NCBI RefSeq assembly: GCF_003572205.1
Contig: NZ_QXNY01000001.1
Location: 62,001 to 126,000, forward strand
DNA: 64,000 nt
Direction of reading: 5' to 3'
DNA from: Algihabitans albus
GTDB taxonomy: Bacteria; Pseudomonadota; Alphaproteobacteria; Kiloniellales; DSM-21159
Shown: in pieces, positions 54,801-62,708 of the stretch
Position numbering within the stretch: the stretch's first letter is position 1
Layout: the number at the start of each line of letters is the position of its first letter
Position numbers and translations under genes: made by a program
Notes under the pieces: model-generated
Seen by the model: only the letters and a program-made list of their open reading frames with translations
Databases searched by the model: none
Told to the model about the DNA's origin: nothing

Positions 54801-55097
54801 TCAGGTGGCCCTGGCGAATCGATCCATGCGGCGGGCCAGGGAAACGTCCTTTTCCGTCAGGCCGCCGGCATCGTGGGTCGAGAGCGTCACCTCGACCCGG
54901 TTGTAGACATTGAACCATTCAGGGTGATGATCGGCGCTCTCGGCCGCCAAGGCGACCCGCGTCATCCAGCCGAAAGCGGCGTTGAAATCCTTGAATTTGA
55001 AGGTCTTGGCAATGGCGTCCCGGCCCTCGACCTCCACCCAACCCTCGAGATCGGCCAGCGCTCCCGCGCGCGCCTCTCCCTGCAGCTTCATCGTCAT
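54801..55097 (-). CDS. phhB: 4a-hydroxytetrahydrobiopterin dehydratase (PCD/DCoH)
   Basis: A 98-residue pterin-4a-carbinolamine dehydratase with the active-site signature [30 protein letters not shown] and [19 protein letters not shown]. It recycles the hydroxylated pterin cofactor of aromatic amino acid hydroxylases. No hydroxylase is present nearby, as is common for stand-alone bacterial PCD genes. Confidence 0.93.
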   Translation of the reverse strand: MTMKLQGEARAGALADLEGWVEVEGRDAIAKTFKFKDFNAAFGWMTRVALAAESADHHPEWFNVYNRVEVTLSTHDAGGLTEKDVSLARRMDRFARAT

Positions 55098-55311
55098 TTC
55101 CCCGTGACTCCCCTTGCAGTTCGCGCAAATGCCGTTATGTCTGCCGCGCTATGCCGCGCATACAAATCCTAAGCCGTCCGGCAGGATGGCCGGCCGTCGC
55201 AAGGATCGGCACGATCCACCGGACCGCCGGCACCGTCCGATCCCTTCCCGTCCGACCTCTGGACTTGGCGGCGCTTGGCCCCCGGGTCAAGCCGCGCTAG
55301 GTTCCGATCCC

Positions 55312-55740
55312 ATGAGTCTCGCCATCATGACCAGAAACGCCCAACTGCAGGCGACTTCGACGCCGCCGAGCCTCGCCGACCTGGAGGCGATGGCGCGCGA
55401 GCAGCTTGCCGCGGTCCCGCCCGAACTGCGCCAGCACCTGGGCGACCTGGTTATCCGCGTCGACGATTTTCCCGACGAGGAGACCATGGAGGAGATGGAT
55501 CTGGAGTCGCCCTTCGACCTGCTGGGCCTCTACCGCGGTGTCGACCTGCTGCAGCGCTCGGTCGGCGACCAGCCTCAGGCGCTCGACATGATCTATCTCT
55601 ACCGGCGGCCTTTGCTGGACTACTGGTGCGAGACCGAAGAAGACCTGACGCGTATCGTGCGCCATGTGCTGATCCATGAGATCGGCCATCACTTCGGCTT
55701 CTCCGATGACGACATGGAGCGCATCGAGCAGGGCGCCTAG
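55312..55740 (+). CDS. Zincin-like metallopeptidase family protein
   Basis: A 142-residue member of the small zinc-metallopeptidase-like family. HEIGHHFGF gives H122, E123 and H126. The upstream part has LESPFDLLGLYRGVDL and YLYRRPLLDYWCE. These proteins are widespread in alphaproteobacteria, but a peptidase substrate is not known. The start at 55312 has no strong ribosome site; an ATG at 55327 is possible. Confidence 0.85.
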   Translation: MSLAIMTRNAQLQATSTPPSLADLEAMAREQLAAVPPELRQHLGDLVIRVDDFPDEETMEEMDLESPFDLLGLYRGVDLLQRSVGDQPQALDMIYLYRRPLLDYWCETEEDLTRIVRHVLIHEIGHHFGFSDDDMERIEQGA

Positions 55741-55771
55741 GCCCTTTCTCGCTCCGCCGTCCCCCGCTCCC

Positions 55772-56659
55772 TCAGACGCTTCTCGCCCGCGTTTCCCGAT
55801 AGAGCACGTAGAGACCGCTGCCGACCAGCAAGGCCGCACCGGCCCAGACCCAGGCATCCGGCAGCTCGCGCCAGATCAGCCAGCCGAGCAGGGTGGACCA
55901 GAGCAGCGCCGAGTAGTCGAAGGGCGCCAGCACGGCGGCCGGCGCGCTGCGGAAAGCCAGGGTGATCCAGTAGATCGACACCCCGCCGAGCAGTCCCATC
56001 AGCGCGAAGACGGCCATGTCGCCCCAGCTCGGCGTGACCCAGGCGAAGGGCAGGCTCACGCCCGCGACAATCGCGATGATCAGCGCATTCCAAAAGACGA
56101 TGGCGGCATTGGTATCGCTGCGCGCCAGAACCCGCGTCGTGATCATCGCCAACGCGTAGCAAACCCCGGCCGCCAGGGGCAGAACCGCCGCCCATTGAAA
56201 GGCTTCCGAGCCCGGTCGCAGAATGATCATGGCGCCCAGGAAGCCAACGGAAACGGCGGTCCAGCGCCGCCAGCCGACCGTTTCGCCCAGCAGCGGAACA
56301 GATAGAGCCGTCACCACCAGCGGCGCGACGAAAGCGATCGCCGTCGCCTCCGCCAGGCCGAGGTAGCGCAGGCTGGTGAAGAAGGCGAAGATCGCGCCCA
56401 TGCCGGCCAGGGCGCGTACCCCCTGCATCCTGAGATTGCCGGAGCGCAGACTCGGCCAGCCGCCCTCGGCCCAGACCAGCACCAGCGCCGGCAGCAGGCC
56501 GAAAGCCATACGGAAGAAGACGATCTGGTTGATCGGGTAGTCGCCGCTGAGCCACTTGGCGCAGGCGTCCATGCCGACCATGCCGACCATGCCCAGCAGC
56601 ATCATCCCGATACCGAAGCCGATGCGCGAGGAGACCGCCTGGGGCGCGGCAGTTTGCAT
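55772..56659 (-). CDS. EamA-type DMT superfamily transporter
   Basis: A 295-residue ten-helix transporter made of two EamA repeats (about 10-145 and 155-285). Typical motifs are NQIVFFRMAFGLLPAL, LRYLGLAEATAIAFVAPLVVTALSVPLLGE and, in the second half, AFRSAPAAVLAPFDYSALLWSTLLGWLIWRELPD. Substrates range over metabolites and amino acids and cannot be told here. It diverges from a SufR-like regulator, which might control it. Confidence 0.88.
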   Translation of the reverse strand: MQTAAPQAVSSRIGFGIGMMLLGMVGMVGMDACAKWLSGDYPINQIVFFRMAFGLLPALVLVWAEGGWPSLRSGNLRMQGVRALAGMGAIFAFFTSLRYLGLAEATAIAFVAPLVVTALSVPLLGETVGWRRWTAVSVGFLGAMIILRPGSEAFQWAAVLPLAAGVCYALAMITTRVLARSDTNAAIVFWNALIIAIVAGVSLPFAWVTPSWGDMAVFALMGLLGGVSIYWITLAFRSAPAAVLAPFDYSALLWSTLLGWLIWRELPDAWVWAGAALLVGSGLYVLYRETRARSV

Positions 56660-56745
56660 GCCTGTTCCGCTTTGTCTCTGGGTGAAGGAGCAAGTCGACG
56701 CGCCGGCACGCTTGCATAGCGCAAAAACGCGGCTTACCAGAAGGG

Positions 56746-57474
56746 ATGGATTTCACGTCGAGTCGTTCCGTTCCGCAACCGGAAAGGTCGGATAGGGCGT
56801 CAGCGGACAGGCGCGGCGAAGCTGCCGCCACGCGCCGGCCCGGCGCGACGCGCGGCCGGCTTCTGGCGCTGCTGGCCAATCTGGGGCCCAGTTCCGCGAC
56901 ACGCCTGGGCGAGGTTCTGGGCGTCAGCGACATGGCAGCCCGGCAGCACCTGCATGGCCTCGCCGCCGAAGGACTGACGAGCTTCGACCTGGCCCGCGGC
57001 GGCGTCGGCCGCCCGACCAAGCTCTGGAGCCTGACGCCGAGGGCCGAGGAATTGGCGGCCGGGGACGCCGCGGACGGCCATGCCCAGTTGGCCGCCGAGC
57101 TGCTGGCGAGCCTCGAGGCGGCGCTGGGCACCGAGGGTGCGGCGGACGTCCTCACCCTGCGGGACAAGCGGCTCGCCAAGCTCTACGCCCGGACGATCGA
57201 CCGCAAAGCCCCGCTGCGGACCCGGCTCGAAGCCCTGGCCAGGCGCCGGACGGCGGAGGGCTACCAGGCCTCCCTGGAGGTCTCGCCGGACGGCTGGTAC
57301 CTGCTGGTGGAAGCACACTGCCCGATCCGCGCCGCGGCCAGTGCCTGTTCCGCGCTCTGCGATGGCGAGACCAGACTGTTCAAGAAGGCGCTGGGCAAGG
57401 ACGTCACGGTCGAACGCCGCGAACACCGCCTGTCCGGCGACCGCCGCTGCAGCTTCGCCGTTCGCCGGACCTGA
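56746..57474 (+). CDS. SufR-like winged-helix regulator with C-terminal cysteine cluster
   Basis: A 242-residue DNA-binding protein. The winged helix spans about 35-105 (GRLLALLANLGPSSATRLGEVLGVSDMAARQHLHGLAAEGL with wing GRPTKLWSLT). The C-terminal half has C192, C201, C205 and C235 (HCPIRAAASACSALC and GDRRCSF), the pattern of SufR-type iron-sulfur sensors. Classical SufR represses suf genes; none is adjacent, and it diverges from an EamA transporter. Iron-sulfur binding is predicted from the Cys pattern. The ribosome site is poor, so the start is uncertain. Confidence 0.8.
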   Translation: MDFTSSRSVPQPERSDRASADRRGEAAATRRPGATRGRLLALLANLGPSSATRLGEVLGVSDMAARQHLHGLAAEGLTSFDLARGGVGRPTKLWSLTPRAEELAAGDAADGHAQLAAELLASLEAALGTEGAADVLTLRDKRLAKLYARTIDRKAPLRTRLEALARRRTAEGYQASLEVSPDGWYLLVEAHCPIRAAASACSALCDGETRLFKKALGKDVTVERREHRLSGDRRCSFAVRRT

Positions 57475-57505
57475 CGAGCCCGAAGCGCACAGCCCGCGGC
57501 TCAGT

Positions 57506-58099
57506 CTATCCGCGGCAGGCGGCCCGCAGCTTCCGCAGCGCCGCTGGAAAGCCCGCCAAGTCGAAGACCGCCGTCGCCCGGTTCGTGCGAAAAGGCGTCG
57601 CCTGAACCGTCAGACGGTCCTGCCCTTCGAGCTCGCCGAGGAAAAGCCCGGCCGCGCGGCCGGTCCAGAACCCCAGGCTGCGGCGGTCGTTGGCGACCGC
57701 GAAGTCGCGCCGACGCGCAGCGCCGTCGCCGAGCCGGTAGATCATCGTGGCGCCGCCGGCATGCTCCGAGAAGTAGGCGCCGCCGAAGTGCACCCAGACC
57801 TGCATCTCCTCCCCGCGACAGGCGAGATGCAGCGAAGCCCGGACCAGCTCGCCGAAGCGGTCCTCGAAGGGCGCCACCGCGTCGAGGACCATTTCGACCT
57901 CGCGCCGGTCGTCCAAGGCGGAGATCGTCTCGGACAAAGCCCAGCGCGGCGTTTCCTGCCCCGGCGCCCGATAGACGGAGTCATAGCAGGCCAGTCGAGC
58001 GGCATCGTCCGGAATGCCGGCGCAGTCCGTGGAGGCTACGGCAGGTAGGGGCAGGACCGCCGCAACGAGCGAAGAGAGAACACAGGCGCGTATAAACAT
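57506..58099 (-). CDS. VasI-like secreted protein
   Basis: A 197-residue protein with a signal peptide (MFIRACVLSSLVAAVLPLPAVA-STD). The N-terminal motif CAGIPDDAARLACYD and the C-terminal FDLAGFPAALRKLRAAC, with a middle of RASLHLACRGEEMQVWVHFGG, match the VasI family linked to type VI secretion. No other type VI genes are in the window, so it is probably a stand-alone relative of unknown role. The start at 58099 begins the signal peptide. A hairpin separates it from the following gltB gene. Confidence 0.7.
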   Translation of the reverse strand: MFIRACVLSSLVAAVLPLPAVASTDCAGIPDDAARLACYDSVYRAPGQETPRWALSETISALDDRREVEMVLDAVAPFEDRFGELVRASLHLACRGEEMQVWVHFGGAYFSEHAGGATMIYRLGDGAARRRDFAVANDRRSLGFWTGRAAGLFLGELEGQDRLTVQATPFRTNRATAVFDLAGFPAALRKLRAACRG

Positions 58100-58100
58100 C

Positions 58101-58127
58101 GGGCTCCAAGGGTATCCCCCGGAGCCC
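58101..58127. terminator. Hairpin between gltB and the VasI-like gene
   Basis: GGGCTCC (58101-58107) pairs with GGAGCCC (58121-58127), with an inner GGG/CCC pair. It lies 32 bases past the gltB stop on the minus strand and just before the VasI-like start. There is no clear T-run, so it may be a weak or attenuating terminator. Confidence 0.5.
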
Positions 58128-58158
58128 GCTTTGAAAGTCTTTTCGCGCCGGCCGGGGC

Positions 58159-61100
58159 TCAGGCCCGCTGCAGCGTCCCCTCGTTGATCGGATGTTCCAG
58201 GCGCTCGACCATCTCCTTCGGGACGACCTGCCAGAACTTGTCGCGTTCCAGCGCCCAATCGATCAGAAGGCGTTCGGCGAAGCGCGACTGGGTCTCGCGC
58301 ACATGCTCGGCGACCAGATCGCGCAGCAGGGTTTCGTAGTGCTCCGTCTCGACCCGCTGATAGATCACGGACTCGGGGTTGACCTGCTGCGGGAACTGGC
58401 CCTCGGGATCGTAGACGAAGGCCATGCCTCCGGTCATGCCGGCGCCGAAGTTGAACCCGACCGGCCCCAATAGCACGGCGGTACCGCCAGTCATGTACTC
58501 GCAGCCGTTGGAGCCGCAGCCCTCGACCACCGCCACGGCGCCGGAATTGCGCACGCAGAAGCGCTCACCCGCCTGGCCCGCGGCGAAGAGGGTGCCGCCG
58601 GTCGCGCCGTAGAGAACGGTGTTGCCGATGATGGTGTTCTCGTTGGTCGCCAGGGGCGACTTGGTCATCGGCCGGACCGAGATGGTACCGCCCGACAGGC
58701 CCTTGCCGACGTAGTCGTTGGCATCGCCGAACACTTCCAGCTTAAGGCCCTGCACCGCCCAGGCGCCAAGCGACTGGCCGGCCGAGCCGCGCAAGCGCAC
58801 GGTGATGTGCCCCGGCTTCAGTCCGCTCATGCCGAATTTGCGCACGATGTAGCTGGACAGCTTTGTCCCGATCGCCCGCTGGGTGTTCCGGATCGCGTAC
58901 TGGAGCTGCATCTTCTCGCCGTCTTCGAAGAGCGCGCGGGCATCGGCGATCATCTGGGCGTCCAGAGATTCCGGAACCTCGTTGCGGCCTTCCAGAGTGC
59001 AGTAGACCGCCAGGCCGCCGCTGTCGGCGCGCGCCAGCAGCGGGTTGAGGTCCAGGTCGTCCAGGTGCGGCGCACCGCGGCTGACCTGGGCCAACAGATC
59101 CTTGCGGCCGATCACCTCGTTCAACGAACGCACGCCCAACTCTGCCAGGATCTCACGCACCTCCTCCGCCACGAAGGAGAAGAGGTTGACCACCTTCTCC
59201 GGCGTGCCGGTGAAGCGGTCGCGCAGACGGTCGTCCTGGGTGCAGACACCGACCGGGCAGGTGTTGGAGTGGCACTGCCGCACCATGATGCAGCCCATGG
59301 CGACCAGCGAAGCGGTCCCGACGCCGTACTCCTCGGCGCCGAGAATGGCGGCGATCACCACGTCGCGGCCGGTCTTGAGCCCGCCGTCGGTGCGCAGCTT
59401 CACACGGTGCCGCAAGCGGTTGAGCGTGAGCACCTGATGGACCTCGGACAGGCCCATCTCCCAGGGCACGCCAGCGTACTTGATCGAGGTCTGCGGGCTG
59501 GCGCCGGTACCGCCGTTGTGGCCGGAGATCAGGATCACGTCGGCATTGGCCTTGGCCACGCCGGCCGCAATGGTGCCGACGCCGGAGCGCGCGACCAGCT
59601 TCACGCAAACCTTGGCATCCGGGTTGATCTGCTTGAGATCGTAGATCAGTTGCGCCAGGTCTTCGATCGAGTAGATGTCGTGGTGCGGCGGCGGGCTGAT
59701 CAGCATCACCCCCGGCGTCGCATGCCGCAGCTTGGCGATCATCTCGGTGACCTTGAAGCCGGGGAGCTGGCCGCCCTCGCCGGGCTTGGCCCCCTGCGCC
59801 ACCTTGATCTCGATTTCGCGGCACTGGTTGAGGTACTCGGCCGTCACACCGAAGCGGCCCGAGGCGACCTGCTTGATCGCCGAGTTCTCATTGTCGCCGT
59901 TGGCGTGCGGCGTGAAGCGGCTGGGGTCCTCGCCGCCCTCGCCGCTGTCGGATTTCGCGCCGATGCGGTTCATGGCGATGTTGAGGGTGCCGTGTGCCTC
60001 GGGCGAGAGCGCACCGAGGGACATGCCGGGCGTCACGAAGCGCTTGCGGATCGCGGTGATCGATTCGACCTCGTCGACGGAGATCGCCTGGCTGGGGTCG
60101 ACCTTGAACCCCAGGAGGTCGCGCAGGGAGGAGGGCGGCAGTTTGGCGTTGCCTTCCGAGAACTTCTTGTAGGTCGAGTAGCTGTCGGTGGCGACGGCCG
60201 CCTGCAGGGTGTGGATCAGCCCCGCCTCCCAGGCGTGCTGCTCGCCGCCGCGCCGGTAGCGGTAGAAACCGCCGACCGGCAGCGCGATCACGTCCTCGTC
60301 CCAGGCCTTGCGATGCAGCTCCAGCACCTTCTGCTGGACCCCCGAGAGTCCGATGCCCGAGAGGCGGCTCGGCATGCCGGGCAGGAACTCGTCGACCAGG
60401 GTGCGCGACAGGCCGACGGCCTCGAAGTTGGAGCCGCCGCGATAGGAGGAGATGACGGAAATGCCCATCTTGGACATCACCTTGAGCAGGCCGTCGTCGA
60501 CCGCCTGGACGTAACGGCGGATCGCCTCCTCCAGCGACATCTCGCCGAACAGGCCGCGGGTGTGGCGGTCGGCGATCGACTCCTGGGCCAGATAGGCGTT
60601 GACCGTCGTGGCCCCGACCCCGATCAGCACCGCGTAGTAGTGCACGTCGATGCACTCGCCGGCGCGCACGTTGATCGAGCTGAAGGTGCGCAGGCCCTCG
60701 CGCATCAGGTGGGTGTGCACCGCGCCGGTGGCCAGGATCATGGGAATCGGCGCCCGGTCCGACGCGACATCCCGGTCCGAGAGGACAAGGTGCGCCGCGC
60801 CGCCGCGCACCGCGTCCTCGGCCGCGCGCTGAACGCGCTCCAGCGCCTCGCGCAGGGCCGTCTCGCCGCCGTTCGCTTCGAAGGTGCAGTCGATGTCGAC
60901 CATCGCCTCGCCCAGGTGCGTGCGCAGCGCCGCGAAGCGGGCATTGCTGAGGACCGGCGAGTCGAGCTGGACGATGGAGCACTGCTCGGCCCGCTCCGCG
61001 AGGATGTTCCCGAGATTGCCGAGGCGGGTCTTCAGGGTCATCACCCGTCGCTCGCGCAGGGAGTCGATCGGCGGATTGGTGACCTGGCTGAAATTCTGCC

Positions 61101-62670
61101 GGAAGAAGTGGTGCAGACCGCGATAGCGGTCGGACAGCACCGCCAGGGGCGTATCGTCCCCCATAGAGCCGATGGCTTCCTTGCCGGTCTCGACCATGGG
61201 ATGGAGGATCAGCTCCAGGTCTTCCATCGAGAGGCCGTAGCCGTACTGCCGGCGGCGCAGCTCCGTTCTGTCGAGACCGGGGGCCTCCGCGCCGACCTCG
61301 AAGGCCGTGTCGGCCTCGACGATGCCGCTGACCCATTCGCCCCAGGGGCGCCGCGCGGCCTGCGCGTCCTTCAGCTCGCGGTCGGTGTAGAAGCGGCCCT
61401 TTTCCAGGTCCACGGCCAGCATCTCGCCGGGGCCGAGCCGGCCCTTTTCGACGATGGTCGCCTCGTCCAACTTGACCATGCCGGTCTCGGAACCGGCGAA
61501 CAGCAGTCCATCGTCGGTGATGGTGTAGCGCAAAGGACGCAGGCCGTTGCGGTCCATGCCGGCCAGCACCCAGCGGCCGCCGTAACCGCAGATCGCCGCG
61601 GGGCCGTCCCAGGGCTCCATGACGGAATTGCAGTAGCTGTAGAGATCCTTCCAGGCCTGCGGCATCGGGCTGTCCGGGCTCCAAGCCTCCGGGATCAGCA
61701 TGGTCTTGACCATCGGCAGGTCGCGGTCGCCGCGCACCATCAGTTCGGCCACGGCATCCAGCGCCGCCGAGTCCGAGCTGCCGGACTGCACCACAGGCTT
61801 GAGGTCGTCGACATGCGCACCGAAGGCGTCGCTGGCCATGCGGCATTCGTGCGCCTTGGTCCAGTTCACGTTGCCGCGCAGGGTGTTGATCTCGCCGTTA
61901 TGGGCGATCACGCGGAAGGGCTGGGCCAGGCGCCAAGTCGGGAAGGTGTTGGTCGAATAGCGCTGATGGAAGATCGCGAAGTTCGACTCGAAGCGCATGT
62001 CCCGCAGGTCGGGATAGAAGATCGATACCTGCTCCGCCAGGAACATGCCCTTGTAGATGATGGAGCGGCCCGACAGCGAGCAGATGTAGAGGTCCTTGAT
62101 CGATTCCGCTTCGGCCGCCTTTTCGATCCGCCGACGGATGATGTAGAGGTCGATCTCGAAGCGCTGCGGATCGACGCCCTTCGCGTTGGCGATCATGATC
62201 TGCTCGATCTCGGGACGGGTGGCGTTGGCCTTTTCCCCGATCACGCTCGTATCGACCGGCACCTGACGCCAGCCGTAGATCGAATAGCCGAAATGCAGGA
62301 TCTCGCGCTCGACCAGAACGCGGCAGCGCTCCTGCGCGCCGTAGTCGGTGCGCGGCAGGAAGATCATGCCGACGCCGATCTGGCCTGCATCGGGCCGATG
62401 GCCCGTCAGCTCGATGTGCTCGCGGAAGAAGGCCTGCGGGATCTGCACGTGAATGCCCGCACCGTCGCCGGTCTTGCCGTCGGCATCGACCGCGCCCCGG
62501 TGCCAGACCGCCTTCAATGCCTCGATGGCCTTCTCCACTACGTCGCGTCGTGGCTTGCCGTCGATCGAGGCGACCAGACCGACGCCGCAGGCATCGTGCT
62601 CGTCGGCTGGATCGTAGAGGCCGGTCTCTGCCAGCAGGGCGGCTTCGGGAGTCTGAGCGTCGAGAGGCAT
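58159..62670 (-). CDS. gltB: Glutamate synthase (NADPH) large subunit
   Basis: A 1503-residue GltB. The N-terminal nucleophile Cys28 (DEHDACGVGLVA) would be exposed after removal of a propeptide of 27 residues, forming the glutaminase domain (about 28-430). The central and FMN-binding synthase domains follow, with MSLGALSPEAHGTLNIAMNRIG, GGEDPSRF, LRTDGGLKTGRDVVIAA and the [3Fe-4S] motif CIMVRQCHSNTCPVGVC. The C-terminal beta-helix domain ends the protein. It makes glutamate from glutamine and 2-oxoglutarate. It follows gltD by 38 bases. Confidence 0.97.
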   Translation of the reverse strand: MPLDAQTPEAALLAETGLYDPADEHDACGVGLVASIDGKPRRDVVEKAIEALKAVWHRGAVDADGKTGDGAGIHVQIPQAFFREHIELTGHRPDAGQIGVGMIFLPRTDYGAQERCRVLVEREILHFGYSIYGWRQVPVDTSVIGEKANATRPEIEQIMIANAKGVDPQRFEIDLYIIRRRIEKAAEAESIKDLYICSLSGRSIIYKGMFLAEQVSIFYPDLRDMRFESNFAIFHQRYSTNTFPTWRLAQPFRVIAHNGEINTLRGNVNWTKAHECRMASDAFGAHVDDLKPVVQSGSSDSAALDAVAELMVRGDRDLPMVKTMLIPEAWSPDSPMPQAWKDLYSYCNSVMEPWDGPAAICGYGGRWVLAGMDRNGLRPLRYTITDDGLLFAGSETGMVKLDEATIVEKGRLGPGEMLAVDLEKGRFYTDRELKDAQAARRPWGEWVSGIVEADTAFEVGAEAPGLDRTELRRRQYGYGLSMEDLELILHPMVETGKEAIGSMGDDTPLAVLSDRYRGLHHFFRQNFSQVTNPPIDSLRERRVMTLKTRLGNLGNILAERAEQCSIVQLDSPVLSNARFAALRTHLGEAMVDIDCTFEANGGETALREALERVQRAAEDAVRGGAAHLVLSDRDVASDRAPIPMILATGAVHTHLMREGLRTFSSINVRAGECIDVHYYAVLIGVGATTVNAYLAQESIADRHTRGLFGEMSLEEAIRRYVQAVDDGLLKVMSKMGISVISSYRGGSNFEAVGLSRTLVDEFLPGMPSRLSGIGLSGVQQKVLELHRKAWDEDVIALPVGGFYRYRRGGEQHAWEAGLIHTLQAAVATDSYSTYKKFSEGNAKLPPSSLRDLLGFKVDPSQAISVDEVESITAIRKRFVTPGMSLGALSPEAHGTLNIAMNRIGAKSDSGEGGEDPSRFTPHANGDNENSAIKQVASGRFGVTAEYLNQCREIEIKVAQGAKPGEGGQLPGFKVTEMIAKLRHATPGVMLISPPPHHDIYSIEDLAQLIYDLKQINPDAKVCVKLVARSGVGTIAAGVAKANADVILISGHNGGTGASPQTSIKYAGVPWEMGLSEVHQVLTLNRLRHRVKLRTDGGLKTGRDVVIAAILGAEEYGVGTASLVAMGCIMVRQCHSNTCPVGVCTQDDRLRDRFTGTPEKVVNLFSFVAEEVREILAELGVRSLNEVIGRKDLLAQVSRGAPHLDDLDLNPLLARADSGGLAVYCTLEGRNEVPESLDAQMIADARALFEDGEKMQLQYAIRNTQRAIGTKLSSYIVRKFGMSGLKPGHITVRLRGSAGQSLGAWAVQGLKLEVFGDANDYVGKGLSGGTISVRPMTKSPLATNENTIIGNTVLYGATGGTLFAAGQAGERFCVRNSGAVAVVEGCGSNGCEYMTGGTAVLLGPVGFNFGAGMTGGMAFVYDPEGQFPQQVNPESVIYQRVETEHYETLLRDLVAEHVRETQSRFAERLLIDWALERDKFWQVVPKEMVERLEHPINEGTLQRA

Positions 62671-62708
62671 CTCATCGATCCTGAAAAGTCGGGTTTGCTT
62701 CGAAAAAC

